Shown one piece after another: positions 8,135-20,205 of a stretch of 64,000 bases of DNA. This DNA comes from Extensimonas vulgaris (GTDB taxonomy: Bacteria; Pseudomonadota; Gammaproteobacteria; Burkholderiales; Burkholderiaceae_C), in NCBI RefSeq assembly GCF_003337425.1, contig NZ_QPJU01000006.1, positions 1 through 64,000 on the forward strand. Direction: 5' to 3'. A model generated the notes under the pieces. The model made no database searches, was not told the origin of the DNA, and saw nothing but the letters and a program-made list of their open reading frames with translations. The position numbers and the translations under genes were made by a program. The stretch's first letter is position 1; each line of letters opens with the position of its first letter.

Positions 8135-9249
8135 CGGTTTGCAGCACGCGCGTCGCCATCGTCGGCGGCGGCCTGGCGGGCGTGTACGCGGCGTACCTCC
8201 TTGAGCAGCGCGGCATCACGGACTACGTGCTTCTCGAGGCAAGGCCCGCGCTGGGTGGGCGGATTCAATCGCTGAGCCCCAAAGGTCGGGACGTCGCCCT
8301 GGCCGCCCCGTGGGCGGACCGTTTCGACCTGGGGCCGACGTGGTATTGGCCCGCGTTCCAGCCTGAGCTTGACCAGCTCGTGCGCGCGCTGGGGCTCGAG
8401 CGGTTCGAGCAGCACGAGCGCGGCGACATGGTGCTTGAGCGCTCGCCCAACGAGAAGCCGATACGGACTTTCGGGTACGCCTCCTCGCCGCCCTCCATGC
8501 GGCTGCGCGGCGGGATGGCTACGCTCGTAGAGGCTCTGCATGGCAGCCTGAAAGCTGGACGAACCGCCGTTGGCCAGAAAGTGCAGGCGGTGCGGCTGGC
8601 AGGTCGGCACGTCGATGTCGTGAGCCGTGATGCTGCAGGGGCGCTGTCCACGCTTCGCGCCGAGCAGGTGCTGCTGGCAGTGCCGCCCCGGCTCGCGCAC
8701 GAGAGCATTACCTTCTCACCCCTGCTGCCCGCGCCCATAGCCCGCCAATGGCAGCACACCGCGACGTGGATGGCGCCGCATGCGAAGTACGTGGCGGTCT
8801 ATGACACGCCGTTCTGGCGCGAGGCGGGGCTTTCCGGCGAGGCCCGCAGTGCTCGCGGCCCTCTGGGGGAGATTCACGATGCCTCGATGCCTGGCGGCAG
8901 TGCGGCGCTGTTCGGCTTCTTCGCGGTGCCTGCGGTTGTCAGACGAGGCGTTGCGCAGGAGGTCCTCGTCGGCCACTGCCGGGCACAGTTCGCGCGTCTG
9001 TTTGGGCCGCAAGCCGCTGCGCCAAAGGCAGAGTTCATCAAGGACTGGGCCCTCGACGAGCTGACCGCGACGGCGAGCGACCAAGAGGCTGTCGGTGGTC
9101 ACGCAACCCCACCGCCCGCCACCATTGCCGACGGCGACTGGCGCGCACGGCTGGTGGGCGTGGGCAGCGAGTGGTCTCCCCAATTCCCCGGCTATGTCGC
9201 CGGCGCCATCGAGGCCGCGCAGCTCGGTGTGCAGGCGATCCTAGTGTAG
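8131..9249 (+). CDS. FAD-dependent amine oxidase / NAD(P)-binding oxidoreductase
   Basis: 372-aa flavoprotein of the monoamine oxidase-like family. The ADP-binding loop VGGGLAG (residues 11-17) is followed by an acidic strand end (LLEARPALGGRI) carrying the conserved GGR of amine oxidases. The C-terminal half has the conserved W and the FAD-closing motif near GSEWSPQFPGYVAGAIEAA. It is shorter than typical monoamine oxidases (about 430-500 aa). Its start overlaps the cupin stop. The last two sense codons and the stop (9241-9249) lie inside the left end of the 166-bp hairpin element, so the natural end may have been altered slightly. Substrate unknown. Confidence 0.82.
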   Translation: MTVCSTRVAIVGGGLAGVYAAYLLEQRGITDYVLLEARPALGGRIQSLSPKGRDVALAAPWADRFDLGPTWYWPAFQPELDQLVRALGLERFEQHERGDMVLERSPNEKPIRTFGYASSPPSMRLRGGMATLVEALHGSLKAGRTAVGQKVQAVRLAGRHVDVVSRDAAGALSTLRAEQVLLAVPPRLAHESITFSPLLPAPIARQWQHTATWMAPHAKYVAVYDTPFWREAGLSGEARSARGPLGEIHDASMPGGSAALFGFFAVPAVVRRGVAQEVLVGHCRAQFARLFGPQAAAPKAEFIKDWALDELTATASDQEAVGGHATPPPATIADGDWRARLVGVGSEWSPQFPGYVAGAIEAAQLGVQAILV

Positions 9250-9406
9250 TGTTCGACGCTATTTGCGACATAAAACCGCGTCTTTTCGGCCTGGGCCGCG
9301 TTGCAAATCCTCGCGATACCACCCGGTATCGCTGCGGTTTGCGCCTTGCCCAGACCGAAAATCCATCGGTTTTATTGGTCGCATCAAGCATCAAACACTA
9401 CACTAG
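9241..9406. repeat. 166-bp hairpin element between convergent genes
   Basis: Ends are a perfect 13-bp inverted repeat, CTAGTGTAGTGTT (9241-9253) and its complement (9394-9406). Inward of this the two halves keep pairing imperfectly (GCGACATAAAACCG against the complement of CGGTTTTATTGGTCGC), and the apex is GCGATACC-ACCC-GGTATCGC. The whole unit can fold into one long stem. It sits between the 3' ends of the amine oxidase and gyrB genes and could terminate both. Nothing else is seen in 9407-9485. Confidence 0.85.
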
Positions 9407-9485
9407 CCGAGCAACCGGCGGCCACCTGGGGTACGACGTCCTGACGATGCCTGACGAGGGCGTCAACGATCCTGGCGCGGGGGAC

Positions 9486-12149
<2,664 letters not shown>

Positions 12150-12154
12150 TCATT

Positions 12155-12200
12155 ATCAAATCTGCCTTTTGCGCAGATGTATCAAGCGCAATGAGCTATT
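12155..12200 (-). repeat. Short dispersed repeat between dnaN and gyrB
   Basis: On the minus strand it reads AATAGCTCATTGCGCTTGAT, then ACATCTGCGCAAAAGGC. The first 24 bases match the family core (TGCGCTTGATACAT), while the downstream third has diverged. It occupies part of the 132-bp dnaN-gyrB gap. Confidence 0.65.
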
Positions 12201-12239
12201 TTATTGGTAGCTTTTGGGTGGGCGCGAGCGGCGCGCGGG

Positions 12240-13358
12240 TCAAATGCGCATGGGCATGAGCACGTACTTGAAGTCGTCGCGCCCATGCCGCGTGATGAGC
12301 ACCGAGCTGTTGCCGTCGAGCAGCGCCATCTGCAGCAGCTCATCGTCGAGCGTGGAAAGTGCGTCGAGGAGGTAGGTTACGTTGAAGCCGATCTCTATGC
12401 AATCACCGTTGTAGTCGATGTCGAGTTCATCGACGGCTTCTTCCTGCTCGCTGTTGTGGCTTGCTACGCGCAGCGTGCCGGGCTCGAAGTTCATGCGCAC
12501 GCCCTTGAATTTGTCGGTGGTCATGATGGCCACACGCTGCAGGCTGGCCAGCAGGGGCGCGCGGCCCAGCACGACGATGTTGGGGTGGTTGCGCGGCACC
12601 ACGCGCTGGTAGTCGGGGAATTTGCCCTCGATGAGCTTGGTCACGAACTCCATGCCGCCGAAAGTGAAGCGCGCCTGGTTGCTCGCGAACTGCATCTCGA
12701 TCTGCGGCTGCTGCTCGCCGTCCGCGTCGGAGAGCAGGCGTTGCAGCTCGAGCACCGTTTTGCGCGGCAGGATCACCTCCTGTTTGGGCACCTCGACTTC
12801 CAGCGTGGCGCTGGCCATGGCCATGCGGTGGCCGTCGGTGGCGACGAGGCTGAGCTGCCGGCCCTCGGCGACGAACAAAATGCCGTTGAGAAAGTAGCGA
12901 ATGTCCTGCACCGCCATCGCGAACGAGACTTGGCGCAGCAAGTCTTTGAGCACCTTTTGCGGCACGCTGAACGCGGGGCCGAACGCGGCCTCCTGCACGA
13001 GCGGAAAGTCCTCGGCCGGCAGCGTGGCGAGCGTGAAGCGGCTCTTGCCGCCTTTGAGGATCAGCTTGCCGTCGCCCGAGGACTCCAGGCTCACCGTCTG
13101 GTCGGCCGGCATGGTGCGCAAAATGTCGATGAGCTTGCGCGCGCCCACCGTGGTGGTGAAGTCGCCCGCTTCGCCGCCGAGCTCGGCGGTGGTGCGGATC
13201 TGTACCTCGAGGTCGCTGGTCGTGAATTGCAATGCGCTGCCCGTCTTGCGGATCAGCACGTTGGCCAGGATAGGCAAGGTGTGGCGACGCTCGACGATGC
13301 CGCTGACGGCTTGCAGCACGGCCAGGATTTTGTCTTGTGGTGCCTTCAGGACGATCAT
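12240..13358 (-). CDS. dnaN: DNA polymerase III subunit beta (sliding clamp)
   Basis: 372-aa processivity clamp; a dimer of three-domain subunits encircles DNA and tethers Pol III. The N-terminus MIVLKAPQDKILAVLQAVSG and the hydrophobic-pocket C-terminus (KYVLMPMRI) are characteristic. ATG 13358 is taken because the conserved N-terminus starts there; the frame stays open a further 22 codons upstream without similarity. It is followed by gyrB, as in the usual origin cluster, but dnaA is not upstream: only 96 bp separate it from a universal stress gene, and no TTATCCACA-type DnaA box is seen there. Confidence 0.97.
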   Translation of the reverse strand: MIVLKAPQDKILAVLQAVSGIVERRHTLPILANVLIRKTGSALQFTTSDLEVQIRTTAELGGEAGDFTTTVGARKLIDILRTMPADQTVSLESSGDGKLILKGGKSRFTLATLPAEDFPLVQEAAFGPAFSVPQKVLKDLLRQVSFAMAVQDIRYFLNGILFVAEGRQLSLVATDGHRMAMASATLEVEVPKQEVILPRKTVLELQRLLSDADGEQQPQIEMQFASNQARFTFGGMEFVTKLIEGKFPDYQRVVPRNHPNIVVLGRAPLLASLQRVAIMTTDKFKGVRMNFEPGTLRVASHNSEQEEAVDELDIDYNGDCIEIGFNVTYLLDALSTLDDELLQMALLDGNSSVLITRHGRDDFKYVLMPMRI

Positions 13359-13454
13359 GTCAACCTCTGGGAATCGGTGAAAACGCAGCTGCAGTCCTTC
13401 TGCAACATCGCTATCGCATAGCAAAAACCCCTCATTTTGCCTGCATCTGCAACT

Positions 13455-15153
<1,699 letters not shown>

Positions 15154-15189
15154 CGCACGGCGTGGGGCGGGGAGCCGCTGCGCGGCGCC

Positions 15190-16314
15190 TCATGCGCCGC
15201 GCTCCGTGTCCGCAGCCACCGGCACGCGCGGCGCGAGCGCGCACATGAGCTCGTAGGCGATCGTGCCTGCGGCGTGCGCCACTTCGTCGATCGGCAGGAT
15301 CGCGCCACCATGCGCTGCCCGGCCCCAGAGCGTGACCTCGCTGCCGAAACCCGCGTGCACGCCTGCGGCCAGCACGGGCTCCAGATCGACGGCCAGCATG
15401 TCCATGCTCACACGCCCCACGAGGCGCGTGCGCACGCCTGCGACGAGCACGGGCGTGCCGGTGTCGGCGTGGCGCGGGTAGCCGTCGGCGTAACCGCACG
15501 CGGCCACGCCTATGGTCATGGGCGCGGGCGCGACGAAGCGCGAGCCGTAGCCCACGCTATCACCGGCCGCAAGCCGCTGCACGGCGATCAGGCGCGTGGC
15601 CAGCGTCATCGCGGGCTGCAGACCCCAGTGCGCGGCGCTGTGCTCGGGGTGGTCGGGCGCGCTGCCGTACAAGGCGATGCCCGCGCGCACCCAGTCGGCG
15701 CGCACTTGCGCGGCGCTCGCGTGGCGCAGGATCGCGGCGCTGTTGGCCAGGCTGCGCTCGCCCGGCAAGTCCCGTGTGGCAGAAAGAAAGGCCTCGACCT
15801 GGTGCGCGATGCCGCGCGGCCCGTCGGCGTCGCTGAAGTGCGTGACATGGCCGATTTCATCGACCTGCGGCAGCGCATTGAGCCGCGCCCAGGCGCTGCG
15901 GTAGCGCTGTGGCGTGAAGCCCAGGCGGTTCATGCCCGAATTGAGCTTGAGCAGCACATGGTGCGGCTGCTGCGTCTTGTGCGCGGCGAGCATGTCGATC
16001 TGTTCGTCGCAGTGCACCACGTGCCACAGGCCCAGGCGCGAGCACAGTTCGAGGTCGCGCGGCTCGAACACGCCCTCGAGCAGCAGGATGGGGCCGCGCC
16101 AGCCGAGCGCGCGCAGGCGCTCGGCCTCGGCCAGGTCGAGCAGCGCAAAGCCGTCGGCAGCGCGCAGGCTGTCATAAACGCGCTCGATGCCGTGGCCATA
16201 GGCATTGGCCTTGACGACGGCCCAGACTTTGGCGTCCTGCGCGGCCTGGCGCACGCGCGCCAGGTTGTGGCGCAAGGCAGCGGTATGGATGGTGGCGTGG
16301 ATGGGGCGCGGCAT
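15190..16314 (-). CDS. alr: Alanine racemase
   Basis: 374-aa PLP enzyme making D-alanine for peptidoglycan. The PLP lysine is K35 in [10 protein letters not shown], and the second-domain catalytic tyrosine lies in the [11 protein letters not shown] segment, followed by GYADGYPR and the [11 protein letters not shown] motif. ATG 16314 opens the conserved [21 protein letters not shown]; the frame upstream has no family similarity. It converges on tgt with a 36-bp gap. Whether the cell uses it as biosynthetic Alr or catabolic DadX is not shown; no dadA is nearby. Confidence 0.95.
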   Translation of the reverse strand: MPRPIHATIHTAALRHNLARVRQAAQDAKVWAVVKANAYGHGIERVYDSLRAADGFALLDLAEAERLRALGWRGPILLLEGVFEPRDLELCSRLGLWHVVHCDEQIDMLAAHKTQQPHHVLLKLNSGMNRLGFTPQRYRSAWARLNALPQVDEIGHVTHFSDADGPRGIAHQVEAFLSATRDLPGERSLANSAAILRHASAAQVRADWVRAGIALYGSAPDHPEHSAAHWGLQPAMTLATRLIAVQRLAAGDSVGYGSRFVAPAPMTIGVAACGYADGYPRHADTGTPVLVAGVRTRLVGRVSMDMLAVDLEPVLAAGVHAGFGSEVTLWGRAAHGGAILPIDEVAHAAGTIAYELMCALAPRVPVAADTERGA

Positions 16315-16491
16315 GGTGGGTTCGCGGTAGAGATCGATGCAGGGTGATGAGGTGTGGCATGGGCGCGCCCATGCGGTTTTTGACGCTATGGTAAAACTTT
16401 GGCGCTCAGCGAATCCAGAACGACGGACGCAAATCGGGGTTAGGCAAGGTGCTCGCCCCATGGCAAAACGCCTCGCTGCATCCTTGCCAGC

Positions 16492-17931
16492 TCAGAGCTG
16501 AAACGCCAGCGTCCCCACGACGCCTTCGAGCAGATCGCGCACCCAGCCCGGCGTTGCGGCGGGTGCGCGCTGGCCTTGCGAGGCCGTGCTTTCGGCCCAT
16601 TGGGCGAGCCAGTCGATTTGCGTGCGGTCGTAAAACGCGGCCATGGCTTCGAAATTGAGAAAAAAGCTGCGGCAGTCCAGATTGGCCGAGCCGCACAGCG
16701 CGAGCACCTCGTCCACCACGATGGCTTTGGCGTGCAACATCCGCGGCAGCAGGCACACTTGCGCACCGGCAGCCGCGAGCGCGCGCATGGCGCGGCCGCG
16801 CGCCCAATCGGCCATGCGATGGTTGGAGCGCGCTGGCAAGACCAAAAGCAGCCGCACGCCACGCTTGACGGCGAGCAGCAGCGCCTCCAGCAGCGCCTCA
16901 TCGGGCACGAAGTAAGGCGTCACGAGCAGCAGCCGCTGCTCGGCGCGGAACACGGCGCTCATGAGCAAGGCGTGCAGCGTGTCCTCGTGGAAATCGGGCC
17001 CGCTGGGCACCCATTGCGCAAGAGCACCTGGCACCTGCTGCGCCGTATCGCTGGCCGGGCCAGGCCCGGGCGGCGGCGCTGGGGCCGGTGGTAGCGACGG
17101 CGGCGCTGGCCTCTGCGTCCGTTTCGGTGCGAGCGCACGCCCAAGCTCCCAGTCACCCTCGAACAGGGTTTGCGCCTGCGCCGCAAGCGGGCCTTGGGCG
17201 GTGAAGCTCAGGTCGATCCAGGGGGGCTCGTGGCCCATGCCGAGAAAATATTCGCGGGCCAGGTTGCGCCCGCCGCTCCAGACCTGCGAACCGTCGGCCA
17301 CGGCCCATTTGCGATGGTTGCGCAGGTTCACATGGCCGCGCGGGCGCCCGAGCAGCGGCATGAAGACGCGGTATTGCACGCCAGCGGGGTGCAGCACGGC
17401 GTCGTGGCTGTGCAGCGTTTGCAAGCTGCCCACGGCATCCACCAGCAAGCGTACGCGCACCCCGCTTTGCGCACGCTCGGCCAGCGCGGCCGCCACGGCG
17501 TCACCCACCGCGTCGTTGCCGAGAATGTAGGTGCACACATCGAGCGTCTGGCGTGCGCTGCGCAGCACGCCCAGCAGGGCGGTGAGCGATTGCGCGCCGT
17601 CGCCGTGAAAGGCTATGCGCGCATTGGCCTGCGGCGCCGCGATTCCCATCGCGGCGAGCAATTGCGTCGCCCAGAGCGGCGCCTTGGGCGCGCGGCCGCG
17701 CTGGGTCACGAGCGGCGTGCGCGTGGCCGGGCGCGCCACCTTGCGCGTGCCAAAAATCAGGAACAAGGGCGTTCCAAAGTAGGGAAGAATGGCGATCGTC
17801 ATCACCCAAGCCAGTGCAGAAGCGGGCTGACGGCGTTGGTGCTGCGCACGCGAAACGACCACATACACCAGCAGGCCGGCGACGACGGCCGCGAAATGTC
17901 CCCACGGGCTGAAAGATGGCAAAACGGGCAT
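16492..17931 (-). CDS. Phospholipase D-like cardiolipin synthase
   Basis: 479 aa. Two N-terminal membrane segments (about 11-27 and 40-62, the latter a PLDc_N-like ILPYFGTPLFLIFGTRKV) precede two HKD motifs: H206-x-K208-x4-D213 and H400-x-K402-x4-D407, the latter followed by CGSANLDCRSFFLNFE. Two HKD copies and the membrane anchor fit bacterial cardiolipin synthases, which join two phosphatidylglycerols. A proline-rich insert (near residues 285-310) separates the halves. ATG 17931 was chosen; the frame runs upstream into a repeat element. The 3' neighbour alr is on the same strand. Confidence 0.85.
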   Translation of the reverse strand: MPVLPSFSPWGHFAAVVAGLLVYVVVSRAQHQRRQPASALAWVMTIAILPYFGTPLFLIFGTRKVARPATRTPLVTQRGRAPKAPLWATQLLAAMGIAAPQANARIAFHGDGAQSLTALLGVLRSARQTLDVCTYILGNDAVGDAVAAALAERAQSGVRVRLLVDAVGSLQTLHSHDAVLHPAGVQYRVFMPLLGRPRGHVNLRNHRKWAVADGSQVWSGGRNLAREYFLGMGHEPPWIDLSFTAQGPLAAQAQTLFEGDWELGRALAPKRTQRPAPPSLPPAPAPPPGPGPASDTAQQVPGALAQWVPSGPDFHEDTLHALLMSAVFRAEQRLLLVTPYFVPDEALLEALLLAVKRGVRLLLVLPARSNHRMADWARGRAMRALAAAGAQVCLLPRMLHAKAIVVDEVLALCGSANLDCRSFFLNFEAMAAFYDRTQIDWLAQWAESTASQGQRAPAATPGWVRDLLEGVVGTLAFQL

Positions 17932-18067
17932 GGTGTGCGGTATGGGCAAAGCCCGACGGGTTCCTGGGAGGCTAACACAGCATGCCATGCGCCACGGTGT
18001 CCGTTGCCCGGCGTGTGGCGCCGTCACCAAAGCGGTGCCGCGGCTGGCGCTGCCGCAGTGCGCTGGC

Positions 18068-18150
18068 AGCCTGTCGGACTTTGGGCGTCGATAGCGAGAA
18101 TGGGCCGCTGCGGCGCATGCGCAGCCGACGATTCCAAAGCCCGGCAGGCT
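18068..18150. repeat. MITE-like palindromic element, 83-bp deleted copy B
   Basis: Starts AGCCTGTCGGACTTTGG and ends CCAAAGCCCGGCAGGCT, with two changes in the right terminus. It carries the outer arms of the 158-bp element but lacks its middle. It fills most of the divergent region between the cardiolipin synthase and the AmpG-like gene, ending 30 bp before the latter's start. No target duplication is evident. Confidence 0.85.
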
Positions 18151-18179
18151 CCAAGCACAGGCACAATTCCGACCACGCC

Positions 18180-19505
18180 ATGCCTGAACCCACACCTGCC
18201 TCACTTCATCTTTCCTGGCTGCAGACGCTGCGCATCTACCTGGCGCCCGCGAGCTTGCGCATGCTGGCGCTGGGCTTTGCAGCGGGCTTGCCGCTGCTGC
18301 TGGTGCTGGGCACGCTGGGCTTTCGGCTGCGCGAGGCGGGGATCGAGCGCAGCACCATAGGCTACTTGAGCTGGGTGGGCCTGGTTTACGGCTTCAAGTG
18401 GCTCTGGGCGCCGCTCGTGGACCGGCTGCCATTGCCGCTGCTCACGCGCCTGCTCGGGCGGCGGCGCAGCTGGTTGCTGTTGGCGCAGACCGTGGTCATG
18501 GTGGGGCTGGCGGGCATGGCCCTGGCCGACCCGCGCCACGCGCTCGGGCCCATCGTCGCCTGCGCGCTCGCGGTGGCTTGGGGCTCGGCCACGCAGGACA
18601 TCGCGCTCGACGCCTTTCGCATCGAATCGGCCGCCGCGCGCGTGCAGGGCGCGCTGGCCGCGGCCTACCAGACGGGCTACCGCCTCGCGATGATCTGGGC
18701 CGGCGCGGGCGTGCTCTGGATCGCGGCGCGCGCACAGGGCGCAGCAGGCTATGACAACGGCGCCTGGTGCACGGCCTACCTCGTGATGGCGGCGTCCATG
18801 GCGGTGGGCATGCTCACCGTGCTGCTCTCGCCCGAACCCGCACCGCTGGAACACGCGCCGGCGCAAAACCTCGCGGCCTGGCTGCGCGGCGCGGTGCTCG
18901 AGCCCTTTGCCGACTTTTGGCGCCGCTACCGCTGGCAGGCGGGCCTGATCCTCGCGCTGATCGCCGTCTATCGCATCAGCGACGTGGTCATGGGCATCAT
19001 GGCCAACCCGTTTTATGTCGATCTGGGCTTCAGCAAGGACGAAGTCGCCGCCGTCACCAAGGTCTATGGTGTGGCGATGACGCTGCTGGGCGCCTTCGTC
19101 GGCGGTGCGCTCGCGCTGCGCCTGGGCGTGATGCGCGTGCTCATGCTCGGCGCGGTGCTGAGCGCGGGCAGCAACCTGCTGTTCGCTTGGCTCGCCGGCC
19201 ACGGGCACGACCTGCGCGCGCTCGTGGCCGTGGTCTCGGCGGACAACCTCGCGGGCGGCATCGCGTCCTCGGCTTTCGTCGCGTACCTGTCGGGCCTGAC
19301 CAACGTGCGCTATTCGGCCACGCAGTACGCGCTGTTCAGCTCCATCATGCTGCTGCTGCCCAAGTTCGTCGCGGGCTTTTCGGGCCGCTACGTGGACGCC
19401 TTCGGCTACGCGCAGTTTTTCACCGCGACGGCGCTGCTGGGCCTGCCCGTGCTGCTGCTGGTGTGGCTCGCGGCGCGCTTCAGCCGCCCAGATAGGCAGC
19501 CTTGA
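18180..19505 (+). CDS. ampG: AmpG-like muropeptide permease, MFS
   Basis: 441-aa, 12-helix major facilitator. AmpG hallmarks are LGTLGFRLREAGI near the start, YGFKWLWAPLVDRLPLP in the second and third helices, and the SATQDIALDAFRIE motif around residue 140. AmpG imports GlcNAc-anhydro-MurNAc peptides from the periplasm for cell-wall recycling and, in strains with ampR/ampC, influences beta-lactamase induction; neither is present here. ATG 18180 is just beyond repeat copy B, so its promoter region contains mobile DNA. Its 3' end overlaps livF, which is convergent, by 26 bp. Confidence 0.85.
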   Translation: MPEPTPASLHLSWLQTLRIYLAPASLRMLALGFAAGLPLLLVLGTLGFRLREAGIERSTIGYLSWVGLVYGFKWLWAPLVDRLPLPLLTRLLGRRRSWLLLAQTVVMVGLAGMALADPRHALGPIVACALAVAWGSATQDIALDAFRIESAAARVQGALAAAYQTGYRLAMIWAGAGVLWIAARAQGAAGYDNGAWCTAYLVMAASMAVGMLTVLLSPEPAPLEHAPAQNLAAWLRGAVLEPFADFWRRYRWQAGLILALIAVYRISDVVMGIMANPFYVDLGFSKDEVAAVTKVYGVAMTLLGAFVGGALALRLGVMRVLMLGAVLSAGSNLLFAWLAGHGHDLRALVAVVSADNLAGGIASSAFVAYLSGLTNVRYSATQYALFSSIMLLLPKFVAGFSGRYVDAFGYAQFFTATALLGLPVLLLVWLAARFSRPDRQP

Positions 19506-20196
19506 CGGCCGGGTCGTGGCGCAGCTGCGCGGCCGGGCCGTGCAGCGAGATGCGGCCGTTTTCGAGCACGTAGCCGTAGTCGGCCACACCCAGCGCGGCG
19601 GCGGCGAACTGCTCGACCAGCAGCATGGTCACGCCGCGTTCCTTGAGCTGCGCGATGATGCGAAACACCTCCTCGACGAGGATGGGCGCGAGCCCCATGG
19701 AGGGCTCGTCGAGCAGCACCACCTCGGGATTGAGCATGATCGCGCGCGCCATCGCGAGCATTTGCTGCTCGCCGCCCGAGAGCGTGCCCGCGAGCTGCGT
19801 GCGGCGCTCCTTGAGGCGCGGGAACAACTCAAATGCGCGCTCGAGGTCGGCGGCCACATCGCCGCGCGGACGGCTGCCCGTGAGGCGTGGGAAGGCACCC
19901 AGCAGCAAGTTGTCACGCACTGTCATGGTGGCAAAAACGCGCCGCCCTTCGGGGGAATGGGCCAGCCCGCGTTTGGCGATGGCATAGGACTCAAGGCCAT
20001 CGATGCGCTCGCCATTGAGCGTGATTTCACCCGCCGAGGGTGTGAGCATGCCCGAGACGGCGCGCATGGTGGTCGTCTTGCCCGCGCCGTTGGAGCCGAT
20101 GAGGGTCACGACTTTGCCCTTGGGCACTTCGATCGAGATGCCGTGCAACACCTCGACTTTGCCGTAAGCAGCACAAAGATTGCGTATGGTCAGCAT
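19480..20196 (-). CDS. livF: Branched-chain amino acid ABC transporter ATPase LivF
   Basis: 238-aa ATPase. Walker A GSNGAGKT is at 34-41, the Q-loop is in the usual place, the signature is LSGGEQQMLAMARA, and Walker B is VVLLDEPSMGLAP. The N-terminal LTIRNLCAAYGKVEVLHGIS and C-terminal KAAYLGG are LivF-specific. ATG 20196 has GGAG five bases upstream; a GTG at 20202 is less well placed. It is the last gene of a four-gene operon and works with the ATPase domain of the upstream fused protein. The stop lies inside the convergent ampG gene. Confidence 0.95.
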   Translation of the reverse strand: MLTIRNLCAAYGKVEVLHGISIEVPKGKVVTLIGSNGAGKTTTMRAVSGMLTPSAGEITLNGERIDGLESYAIAKRGLAHSPEGRRVFATMTVRDNLLLGAFPRLTGSRPRGDVAADLERAFELFPRLKERRTQLAGTLSGGEQQMLAMARAIMLNPEVVLLDEPSMGLAPILVEEVFRIIAQLKERGVTMLLVEQFAAAALGVADYGYVLENGRISLHGPAAQLRHDPAVKAAYLGG

Positions 20197-20205
20197 GGTC
20201 ACTCC

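Noticed and set aside
13359-13454. Replication origin between usp and dnaN
   Set aside because: The gap is 96 bp with no TTATCCACA-like boxes and no AT-rich unwinding region.
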